A DNA stretch of 6,075 nt from JBJHBY01 sp050485745 (GCA_050485745.1 JBJHBY010000213.1:1-6075); one strand, 5' to 3'. Shown: positions 1 through 5,463, counted from the first letter of the stretch. Program-made: numbers and translations. Notes: generated by a model from the letters alone, not told the origin.

Positions 1-1
1 G

Positions 2-967
2 AACACCCTGGTGCTGGTGCATCGCACCGAACTGCTCAAGCAATGGCAGGAACGCCTGCAGGCCTTTCTTGGCGTCGGCAAGGGGGTGGTCGGCACCATC
101 GGCGGCGGCAAGGCCCGGCCTACCGGCAGGATCGATATCGCGGTGATGCAGTCTTTATCCCGCCAGGGCGAAGTGAACCCGCTGGTGGAGGACTACGGGC
201 AGGTGATCGTCGACGAGTGCCACCATGTCGGCGCGGTGTCGTTCGACGCCATACTGAAGAGAACCAGGGCGAAATTCGTGCTCGGCCTGACGGCGACACC
301 AATCCGTCGTGACGGTCAGCAGCCAATCATCTTCATGCAGTGTGGGCCGATCCGCCACACGGCGGCCACGCCCGCTGGCGCTCCCCAGGATTTGGAGGTC
401 GTACCACGGTCACGCTTTGCACGGATCGATCTGCCATCCGAAACCGGGATTCAGGATGTGTTCCGGCATCTGGCCAACGATCAGGATCGCACCAATGCGA
501 TCGCAGCAGAAATTCAGGGCGCTTTCGCACAGGGCCGCAAGGTACTCGTGCTGACCGAGCGGACCGAGCACCTCAACGCCATCCTCGCCGCACTGGATGG
601 GCATGAGCCGGCGCCGTTTGTGCTGCACGGCCGAATGTCGAAGAAGCAGCGGAGCACCCTCATTGCCGATCTGGATGCCTTGCCACCCGAAGCCCCGCGC
701 GTCCTGCTGGCGACGGGAAAGCTGGTCGGCGAGGGTTTCGACCATCCCCCTCTCGATACCCTGGTACTGGCGATGCCGGTTTCCTGGAAGGGAACGCTGC
801 AGCAGTACGCCGGCCGCCTGCACCGGGAGCACGCCTCCAAGACCGGTGTTCGGATCATCGATTTCGTCGACGCCGGCCACCCGGCGTTGCTCCGAATGTG
901 GGACAAACGCCAGCGCGGGTACCGCGCGATGGGTTACCGGATCGCTGCGGAAATGGGCGGTTCATGA
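2..967 (+). CDS. SF2 DExH helicase, C-terminal part (TOTE-type primase-helicase likely); 5' end outside window
   Basis: The reading frame is open to the left edge, and its first visible residues (NTLVLVHRTELLKQW) already form helicase motif Ia, so the start codon and Walker A lie upstream. About 321 residues are visible. Motif II is DECHH at partial residues 71-75, motif III is TAT in GLTATP (about 95-100), and the second RecA domain contains LLATGKLVGEGFD (about 235-247) and motif VI QQYAGRLHR (about 267-275). This gives a nearly complete pair of RecA lobes of an ATP-dependent nucleic-acid translocase. The wording around the motifs (IGGGKARPTGRID, VDECHH, GLTATPIRRDGQQPII, AMPVSWKGTLQQYAGRLHR) matches my recollection of helicase modules fused to an archaeo-eukaryotic primase domain in TOTE conflict systems. 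That assignment is from memory and less sure than the helicase call. The frame ends in TGA with no frameshift, so the visible part appears intact. An intrinsic terminator follows about 100 bp downstream, so this is probably the last gene of its operon. Confidence 0.9.
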   Translation, partial: NTLVLVHRTELLKQWQERLQAFLGVGKGVVGTIGGGKARPTGRIDIAVMQSLSRQGEVNPLVEDYGQVIVDECHHVGAVSFDAILKRTRAKFVLGLTATPIRRDGQQPIIFMQCGPIRHTAATPAGAPQDLEVVPRSRFARIDLPSETGIQDVFRHLANDQDRTNAIAAEIQGAFAQGRKVLVLTERTEHLNAILAALDGHEPAPFVLHGRMSKKQRSTLIADLDALPPEAPRVLLATGKLVGEGFDHPPLDTLVLAMPVSWKGTLQQYAGRLHREHASKTGVRIIDFVDAGHPALLRMWDKRQRGYRAMGYRIAAEMGGS

Positions 968-1063
968 ACGGGTCTCCGCGACATTCCGCAGGCGTTTGCA
1001 ACGGCCCGAAGCAGCAGACCGAGGACTCGGTTCTACGGTCAACCATCCACCACCAACGAAAAT

Positions 1064-1094
1064 GGCCTGGATAATCTCCAGGCCCTTTTTCTTT
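1064..1094 (+). terminator. Rho-independent terminator after the helicase gene
   Basis: A perfect 8-bp stem, GGCCTGGA (1064-1071) and TCCAGGCC (1077-1084), encloses the 5-nt loop TAATC. It is followed by CTTTTTCTTT on the + strand. It lies about 100 bp after the helicase stop. On the opposite strand the stem is followed only by ATTTTC, so it may act weakly for fic transcripts that run past 1229. Confidence 0.85.
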
Positions 1095-1102
1095 GCGCGA
1101 AT

Positions 1103-1119
1103 CCCCGCGTAACGCGGGG
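1103..1119. repeat. GC-rich 7-bp inverted repeat behind the terminator
   Basis: CCCCGCG (1103-1109) and CGCGGGG (1113-1119) pair perfectly around the loop TAA. There is no T-run on the + strand. Read from the minus strand it sits about 110 bp past the fic stop and could help end fic transcription or protect its 3' end. The rest of 968-1228 shows no credible gene. Confidence 0.5.
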
Positions 1120-1228
1120 TTCGGGGCGTCGGCCCTGCGGGTAGTCGCAAGTTCGAACCCGTCGACCCGCCGCCGCGGTCCGATTCAGACGCTGCGCGCG
1201 CGAGCCAAGGCAATTCCAGGAAGCGCCG

Positions 1229-2419
1229 CTACTCCGGCAGATCGTTCAGCTCGTAGCTGGTGCTGCGCCCACCTGCATCCGATTTGCGCAGCACGCCCCG
1301 CGTCAGCAGATCGTTGATGTCGCGCAGCGCCGTGTCCGGCGAGCACTTGGCAATGGCCGCCCACTTGCTGCTGGTGAGCTTGCCTTCGAAGCCGCCGAGC
1401 AGCTTGTTCAGCAATTTCACCTGTCGCTCGTTCAAGGGTGTGGTCGCCCAGCGCTGCCAGAACCGGGCTTTCGTCAGGACGGCGTCCAGCGTGTGCTGGG
1501 CCTGGTCGACGGCACGATGCAGCGTGTCGAGGAACCACGCGAGCCACTCCGTGACATCCATCGACCGGTTGTCAGGCACATCCCTGTGCCTGCCCCCTTC
1601 GGGGCTGGCGCGAAAATTTGCTCCCGGCAAATTTTTCTGCGTCCACTCCAGGATGTCGTAGTAGGCCTTGCGTTCGCGTTGGATCTGCGCCGACAAACTG
1701 TAGAAGCGTTGCGGGCTACCGTCGGCGCGTGCCAGCAACAGATCACCGATGGCCCGGGCGATACGGCCATTGCCGTCGTCGAACGGGTGCAAGGTGACGA
1801 ACCACAGATGGCCAAGGCCAGCTTTGATCAGCGGCGGTTCGTTCGACGCAGCATTCAGCCAGTCGAGGAAGCGGCCGGTTTCGGCCTCAAGGCGATCAGC
1901 GGGCGGCGCTTCGAAATGCACCCGCTGGCGGCCGATGGGGCCGGACACCACTTGCATGGGGCCACTGGCGTCATCGCGCCAGCCACCAACCTTGATCTTG
2001 GAGAGGCCGGAGTAGCCGGTGGGAAACAGTGCGGCATGCCAGCCGAACAGACGCTCTTTTGACACGGGCGCATGGCAGTTGGCGGTGGCATCCAGCACCA
2101 TCTCGACCACACCCTCGACGTGCCGATCGACCGGCGCGAGCGCGCCGATGTCCACACCCAGCCTGCGCGCGATGGACGAGCGCACGGACTCGACGTTGAG
2201 CTGCTCGCCCTCGATCTCGCTGGTCTTGACCACGTCCTCGGTGAGCGCCGCGAGACTTGCCTGGTCGCGCAGCGCCATGCCGACGTCAGCCAGGCGGCCC
2301 ATCAACAGCCCCTGGGCGCGGCTGACCTCGGCCATGGGGCCAGCCAGTGCTGCCAGGTCGAAGTGCCAGTTCGGCCAGTCACTGGCCTGCCAGATGTATT
2401 TGTAATCGCCGCTATTCAT
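1229..2419 (-). CDS. Fic family AMP-transferase (DUF4172 N-terminus, C-terminal winged helix)
   Basis: This 396-residue protein has a full Fic active-site motif, HPFDDGNGRIAR at residues 211-222, with the catalytic His211 and the phosphate-binding and Arg residues present. Fic enzymes transfer AMP from ATP to hydroxyl side chains of target proteins, and some remove it. TSEIEG at residues 66-71 fits the inhibitory (S/T)xxxE(G/N) helix. It lies N-terminal to the Fic core, which makes this a class II, self-inhibited enzyme. Residues 8-20 (YIWQASDWPNWHF) look like the start of the DUF4172 N-terminal domain, and this fixes the ATG at 2419. Residues about 330-396 look like a winged helix (KWAAIAKCSPDTALRDINDLLTRGVL). 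Residues about 263-284 are an unusual stretch encoded by a run of hairpins and appear to be an insertion compared with relatives, in which TQK is followed almost directly by DVTEW. There is no Shine-Dalgarno sequence upstream. The gene stands alone on its strand; its cellular target cannot be told from sequence. Confidence 0.95.
   Translation of the reverse strand: MNSGDYKYIWQASDWPNWHFDLAALAGPMAEVSRAQGLLMGRLADVGMALRDQASLAALTEDVVKTSEIEGEQLNVESVRSSIARRLGVDIGALAPVDRHVEGVVEMVLDATANCHAPVSKERLFGWHAALFPTGYSGLSKIKVGGWRDDASGPMQVVSGPIGRQRVHFEAPPADRLEAETGRFLDWLNAASNEPPLIKAGLGHLWFVTLHPFDDGNGRIARAIGDLLLARADGSPQRFYSLSAQIQRERKAYYDILEWTQKNLPGANFRASPEGGRHRDVPDNRSMDVTEWLAWFLDTLHRAVDQAQHTLDAVLTKARFWQRWATTPLNERQVKLLNKLLGGFEGKLTSSKWAAIAKCSPDTALRDINDLLTRGVLRKSDAGGRSTSYELNDLPE
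1573..1635 (-). repeat. 63-bp palindromic element inserted in frame inside fic
   Basis: Three hairpins lie side by side. CAGGCACA (1573-1580) pairs with TGTGCCTG (1585-1592) around TCCC. CCCC (1594-1597) pairs with GGGG (1601-1604) around TTC. AAAATTTGC (1613-1621) pairs with GCAAATTTT (1627-1635) around TCCCG. Together they span 63 bp, exactly 21 codons, and have no stop in the fic frame. They encode about residues 263-283, between YYDILEWTQK and SMDVTEW. From memory of class II Fic proteins these two blocks are nearly adjacent, so this is probably an inserted small palindromic repeat. The hairpins are read directly; the insertion is inferred. Confidence 0.75.
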
Positions 2420-2502
2420 GCGGAGATTATGGGGCGCATTCTCCGCATACGCAAGTCTTTCTCCGCATACGGTGCGGCGAATATGGGCGCCATTCGCCGC
2501 AC
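2418..2502. promoter_or_regulatory. Operator array: five copies of TTC(T/G)CCGCA around the fic promoter
   Basis: Two copies of TCTCCGCATACG lie at 2440-2451 and 2460-2471, exactly 20 bp (about two helical turns) apart. A reversed copy, ATGCGGAGA, lies at 2418-2426 over the fic start. Further upstream GTGCGGCGAAT (2472-2482) and ATTCGCCGCAC (2492-2502) form a perfect 11-bp inverted repeat built from the same core with G in place of T. The copies cover the start codon, the -10/-35 region and the sequence just upstream, as expected for repressor sites. The winged helix at the C-terminus of Fic is one candidate binder; this is inference. Confidence 0.65.
2426..2454 (-). promoter_or_regulatory. 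Sigma-70-type promoter of fic, giving a leaderless mRNA
   Basis: Read on the minus strand, TTGCGT (2454-2449) and CATAAT (2431-2426) are separated by exactly 17 bp. The -10 box matches the consensus at five of six positions; the -35 box matches only at TTG. Just six bases lie between the -10 box and the fic ATG at 2419, so transcription would start at or next to the A of the start codon. The lack of any Shine-Dalgarno sequence agrees with this. Confidence 0.6.
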
Positions 2503-2902
2503 GGCTGGCTGCCTTACCCAGGAAAGGGTGTAAATGGGTGTCTTTTTGGTCAGGGTGACGGGCACCGGTTCAATTGAGCGTTTGGGAACGGAACAGGCCC
2601 GGAAAACAGACGAGGTTGAACGCCATTTCCGGCGACCAGTCTGGGCGAAAAACCTGCTTGAATGTCCGCAGATTCGCCTGTCAACCCCGGCTTTTCGCAC
2701 CAGTACGCAGGGCTTCGCAACTTGCCAGAACGCGATGATGACAACCATAAACGACACCTTCAGCCAGGAAGAGGCTTACAGCCTGTTGCATCCCCTCGCC
2801 ACCTGCCGGGACAATCAGCACCGCATGAGCGCACCGGGCTGGAGTCGCTCGCGCTGGCGGGGCAACGGCATTCAGGATCAACAACACCCAGGGAGGGAAC
2901 CC
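2503..2902. other. 400-bp stretch without a recognised gene
   Basis: The + strand is open without a stop from an ATG at 2534, which is preceded by AGGAAAGG about 6 bp upstream, and stays in frame into the chimera that starts at 2903. The first 123 residues it would encode show no family I recognise, no membrane segment and no repeats, and their composition looks like random translation. The internal start at 2903 matches the RhuM family start, so I treat this stretch as non-coding or as remnant DNA from an earlier insertion or deletion. No terminator or RNA gene is visible. Confidence 0.4.
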
Positions 2903-2905
2903 ATG
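2892..2905 (+). promoter_or_regulatory. Ribosome binding site and start of the RhuM-like frame
   Basis: GGAGG at 2892-2896 lies 6 bases before the ATG at 2903. The following protein begins MDNIVIFESGD, typical of the RhuM N-terminus. This decides the start at 2903 over the in-frame ATG at 2534. Confidence 0.75.
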
Positions 2906-3346
2906 GATAACATCGTGATTTTCGAGTCCGGCGATCAGCCGGTACAGGTGCGCCTGGAAGGCGAGACCGTCTGGCTGAGCCTTCAGCAACTCGCAGAATT
3001 GTTCCAGCGTGACAAGTCCGTGATTTCAAGGCATTTACGAAATATCTATGCCACACAGGAACTTAACCGCGAGGCAACTGTTGCAAAAAATGCAACAGTT
3101 CAAATGGAGGGCGGTCGCGAGGTGCAGCGCGTGATCGCCCACGAACTCCTTGTGAGCCTGCGAGAAAACGTATCCGTAGACTGGGCACATCGAGAGTCGG
3201 CAAGGGCGCGGCTGCGCGTTCTGGTGAAGCGCATCCTGCGAAAATACGGCTACCCGCCGGATTTGCAGGACGCGGCGGTGCAGACCGTACTGCAGCAGGC
3301 CGAGGTGCTGTCCGCCTCATGGCAGCCGGGGCATTCAGGCGTATGA
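2903..3346 (+). CDS. Chimera: RhuM-family N-terminus fused in frame to HsdR C-terminus (deletion remnant)
   Basis: The frame encodes 147 residues. Residues 1 to about 76 match the start of RhuM/virulence-associated DNA-binding-like proteins: IVIFESGD, VRLEGETVWLSLQQLAELF, then KSVISRHLRNIY and the AKNATVQMEGGREVQR stretch. The family then continues with a YNLDAI-SVGYRV block, which is absent here. From about residue 77 the protein is instead the extreme C-terminus of a type I restriction endonuclease R subunit: ELLVSLRENVSVDW, RARLRVLVKRILRKYGYPPD, then a terminal helix with QTVLQQAEVLSASW. Neither part is a working enzyme: the RhuM core and the HsdR nuclease and motor domains are missing. 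RhuM genes often sit inside hsdM-hsdS-hsdR operons, so one internal deletion that removed the rhuM end and most of hsdR would give exactly this product. The joint is near 3130. The frame has a good ribosome binding site and a stop, so a small protein could be made; its function is unknown. No hsdM or hsdS is seen nearby. Confidence 0.75.
   Translation: MDNIVIFESGDQPVQVRLEGETVWLSLQQLAELFQRDKSVISRHLRNIYATQELNREATVAKNATVQMEGGREVQRVIAHELLVSLRENVSVDWAHRESARARLRVLVKRILRKYGYPPDLQDAAVQTVLQQAEVLSASWQPGHSGV
3076..3100. repeat. 10-bp perfect inverted repeat inside the RhuM-like part
   Basis: AACTGTTGCA (3076-3085) and TGCAACAGTT (3091-3100) pair perfectly around AAAAA. It lies within coding sequence for the ATVAKNATV stretch. 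Because the two arms encode the repeated ATV motif in part, it may be incidental. Confidence 0.5.
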
Positions 3347-3618
3347 GGGCCTCCAGTTATTCGAAGTTCTCGAATAACTCCCGCCCACGAGCCATAGCGC
3401 TTAGCCAGGCAAGCTATTGGACAGGCAACCCGATATCGGCAATAGCCGGGCGATAGAAATTGGCGATACAACAGCAATCACGCGCCGGATCAATACCTTA
3501 TATCAACCTTTGCACGGACGAGCCCCTGCAGTAAGACCCTGCTGCTCGGGTCGTTGTCGACCAGCTCTGGCCATGACTGGCACACCCACCCACATACCAC
3601 CATTTTTCTGCGGTACAG
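3347..3618. other. Spacer between the HsdR remnant and the Fic-like fragment
   Basis: This 272-bp stretch looks visibly richer in A and T than the ackA region. It has no reading frame that I can connect to a protein family. It begins with the inverted repeat listed separately and contains a 10-bp palindrome, CCGATATCGG, at 3430-3439. I see no promoter or T-rich terminator that I would defend. Confidence 0.4.
3355..3379. repeat. 10-bp perfect inverted repeat just after the hsdR remnant
   Basis: AGTTATTCGA (3355-3364) and TCGAATAACT (3370-3379) are perfectly complementary around AGTTC. It starts 8 bases after the TGA at 3346. No T-run follows on the + strand, so it is a poor intrinsic terminator. 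Its shape (two arms around a 5-bp core) would also suit a protein-binding or recombination site. Confidence 0.6.
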
Positions 3619-4134
3619 TTGACGGTCAAGCCGCTCCCCAAAGGGATATACCCCCAGTTACAACCCGATGGTAGCAAGCACTGGCGTGATGACGCGATTA
3701 CCCGCATCGAACGGACGTCTGTTGCGTGGAATCGTGTTGCGCTGAGCCATTGCCGAATTGATCAGAGGTGCCTTAACCGGGTCGCGGCGATCAGCGAGGC
3801 TATCGGGCGGCTGACCGTGCTCACCGATCAGGCGAGAGCCTTGCGGCTGCGGATGATTCTGGATGCCGTGAACACCTCGACCCGGGAAGATACCCCGGAA
3901 GACACCCCGGAAGTTAGGCTGCTCTCAGTCCTTGCTGGAGAAATGACCCGGCAACAGCTCAGGGAGGCGCTCGGCCTTAAAGACGATGAGCATTTCCGCA
4001 AGGCCTATTTGCTCCCCGCTCTGGAAGCCGGATGGGTTGAAAGGACGATCCCCGACAAGCCGCGCAGCGGCAAACAGAAGTACCGCCTGACCGACAAGGG
4101 ACGTCAGGTAATGGCCCGGCAGGGTGGTTGGTAA
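3619..4134 (+). pseudogene. C-terminal winged-helix fragment of a Fic or AlbA/RecG-like ATP-binding protein
   Basis: The frame could encode 171 residues from a TTG at 3619, but no good ribosome binding site precedes it and the only in-frame ATG comes at about residue 78, so the true start is unclear. The recognisable part is residues about 92-168: a DTPEDTPEV linker, then LLSVLAGEMTRQQLREALGLKDDEHFRKAYLLPALEAGW and IPDKPRSGKQKYRLTDKG (two adjacent blocks). This is a winged-helix module that closes many Fic proteins and many AlbA-type ATP-binding, RecG-like proteins; in both families it follows a catalytic part of several hundred residues. Here there is no HPFxxGNGR motif and no ATP-binding motif upstream. 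Residues 1-90 match nothing I know. I read it as the tail of a gene whose body has been deleted or replaced. It is not a duplicate of the upstream fic C-terminus, whose winged helix has a different sequence. A small stand-alone DNA-binding protein is possible but less likely. Confidence 0.6.
3886..3909 (+). repeat. Two tandem 12-bp units encoding the EDTP linker
   Basis: GAAGATACCCCG (3886-3897) is followed directly by GAAGACACCCCG (3898-3909), with one difference between the copies. They encode EDTPEDTP just before the winged helix. Short T-P-E-V-like repeats are common linkers at this place in the Fic and AlbA families, so this supports the family assignment. Confidence 0.6.
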
Positions 4135-4284
4135 CCTGCAATATGGCTCATGCCAGTCAGGCCATGCTTCCTTGAAGCCAGCTGTGTAGACGTCACCCGT
4201 CATCTGAATCATCCTGACCGGCGGGTAGTCGATGCGCGGTTCGGGGCTGCCCCGCGGCATGGCGATCCGGATCTGATGCGGCAA
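4135..4284. other. Convergent spacer between the Fic-like fragment and ackA
   Basis: The minus strand is open from a TTG directly behind the ackA stop (an ATG follows at 4260) and would read RIDYPPV, MIQMTGDVYTAGFKEAWPDWH before running antisense into the Fic-like fragment. That stretch reads more like protein than random translation, but I know no family for it and see no ribosome binding site. No strong terminator is visible for either convergent unit. Confidence 0.35.
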
Positions 4285-5463
4285 CTACCCCACCACCCCC
4301 ACTACCGCCCGCGCAATCTCGATCTCCTCATCCGTGGGAATCACCCAGCACCCCACCGCGCTGTCGTCGCTGCTCAGCCGCGGGGCGCCGCGCCGGTTGG
4401 CGGCGGGGTCGAAGCGCAGGCCGGCCCAGGCCAGGCCGCTGGCGATGCGCTCGCGGATGGGGGCGGCGTTTTCGCCCACGCCGGCGGTGAACACCAGGCC
4501 GTCGAGGCCGCCCATGGCGGCGATCATCGAGCCGGCTTCGCGCACGGCGCGGTAGACGTAATACTCCAGGGCCTCGCGCGCCGCCGGGTGGTCGGCCTCC
4601 GCCGCCAGCAGTGCGCGCATGTCGCCGGAGAGGCCGGACATGCCCTTGAGGCCGGATTCCCGATACAGCAGGCGCTCGATCGCGTCCGGCGCCAGGCCTT
4701 CATGCTGCAGCATGTAGAGGATGACGCCGGGGTCGATGGCGCCGCAGCGTTCGCCCATGGGCAGGCCGTCGAGTGCGGTAAAGCCCATGCTGGTGGCCAC
4801 GCTGCGGCCGGCCTGCAGCGCCGCCATGCTGGCGCCGTTGCCGAGGTGGGCGACCAGCACCCGGCCGCGGGCGAGTGCGGGGTCGTAATCCGGCAGTACG
4901 CGGGCGATGTGCTGGTACGACAAGCCGTGAAACCCATAGCGCAGCACGCCGGCCTCGGCATAGCGGCGCGGCAGGCCGAAGCGCTGGGCGACGTCGGGCT
5001 GGCTACGATGAAAGGCGGTATCGAAACAGGCGACCTGGGGCAGTTGCGGCCGCAGCCTGGCGAGTGCCTCGACGGCGGCCAGGTTGTGGGGCTGGTGCAA
5101 CGGCGCCAGCGGGGTGTAAGCGGCCAGCAGGTTCAGCACCTCCGCGTCGAGCCGCACCGGCTCGGCAAAGCGCGGGCCGCCATGCACCACGCGATGGCCC
5201 GCGGCAACCAGGCGGTGATCACCGCCGTGCTGTTGCAGCCAGTCCAGCCCCGCGGCCAGTGCTTCGGCCTGCCCGGCATCGGCCGGCAGCGCCTGCTGCA
5301 GCGCGGTGCCGCCATCAGCCCCGCGAATGATCAACCGCGGCTCGGCGTTCAGGCCTTCCGCCAGGCCGCGCCAGCGCAGTTGCAAGGTCTCCCCCGCCAG
5401 ACCGTACAGCGCAAACTTGACACTGGATGAGCCGGCATTGACCACCAGGATCGCGTCGCTCAC
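4285..5463 (-). CDS. ackA: Acetate kinase
   Basis: AckA transfers phosphate between acetyl-phosphate (often also propionyl- or butyryl-phosphate) and ADP, making ATP and acetate in the cytoplasm. The 392-residue product has the normal family length. It shows VVNAGSSSVKF (residues 7-17, with Asn9), GHRVVHGG with Arg91, PLHQPHN with His123, FDTAFH with Asp148, YGFHGLS with His179, AHLGNGAS (205-212), the TAGVGEN phosphate loop (326-332) and TDEEIEIA with Glu380 near the end. These correspond to the known substrate and catalytic residues. The usual MGTRSGDIDP block reads MGERCGAIDPG here (236-246) and keeps the key Arg239; I believe this variant occurs in acetate/propionate kinases paired with a PTB-type transferase. 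The start is GTG at 5463, overlapping the upstream gene's stop in GTGA; GGAG lies about 9 bases before it. No clear terminator follows the TAG at 4285, and the facing gene is convergent. Confidence 0.96.
   Translation of the reverse strand: MSDAILVVNAGSSSVKFALYGLAGETLQLRWRGLAEGLNAEPRLIIRGADGGTALQQALPADAGQAEALAAGLDWLQQHGGDHRLVAAGHRVVHGGPRFAEPVRLDAEVLNLLAAYTPLAPLHQPHNLAAVEALARLRPQLPQVACFDTAFHRSQPDVAQRFGLPRRYAEAGVLRYGFHGLSYQHIARVLPDYDPALARGRVLVAHLGNGASMAALQAGRSVATSMGFTALDGLPMGERCGAIDPGVILYMLQHEGLAPDAIERLLYRESGLKGMSGLSGDMRALLAAEADHPAAREALEYYVYRAVREAGSMIAAMGGLDGLVFTAGVGENAAPIRERIASGLAWAGLRFDPAANRRGAPRLSSDDSAVGCWVIPTDEEIEIARAVVGVVG
5460..5463 (-). promoter_or_regulatory. GTGA stop/start overlap coupling the transferase gene to ackA
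   Basis: On the minus strand GTGA contains the GTG start of ackA and the TGA stop of the transferase gene. Such overlaps let terminating ribosomes re-initiate and keep the two enzymes in step. Confidence 0.85.

Noticed and set aside
1000..1062. Possible tmRNA or tRNA 3' end, because CCACCACCA precedes the terminator
   Set aside because: The sequence before it has no TTCRA T-loop and no pairing 5-bp stems.
1493..2062. + strand open frame of 189 codons opposite fic
   Set aside because: Antisense shadow of the Fic gene with no recognisable domain; the minus strand carries an unbroken catalytic motif.
2770..2850. Possible HsdS C-terminal remnant (PLATCRDNQHRM recalling PLPPLAEQHRI)
   Set aside because: Only a few scattered residues agree and the following residues do not fit; it is too weak to claim without a search.
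1137..4247. Matching 11-mer GCGGGTAGTCG at 1137-1147 and 4221-4231, with GGTTCGGGGC near each copy, as possible attachment repeats flanking the accessory block
   Set aside because: Several 11-bp matches are expected by chance in 6 kb of GC-rich DNA, and the two shared words come in opposite order at the two sites, so they do not form one repeat.
4150..5430. Long + strand open frame (426 codons) opposite ackA
   Set aside because: It is an antisense shadow of a GC-rich gene: the product is rich in Ala, Gly, His and Gln with no family motif, while the minus strand encodes a full acetate kinase.
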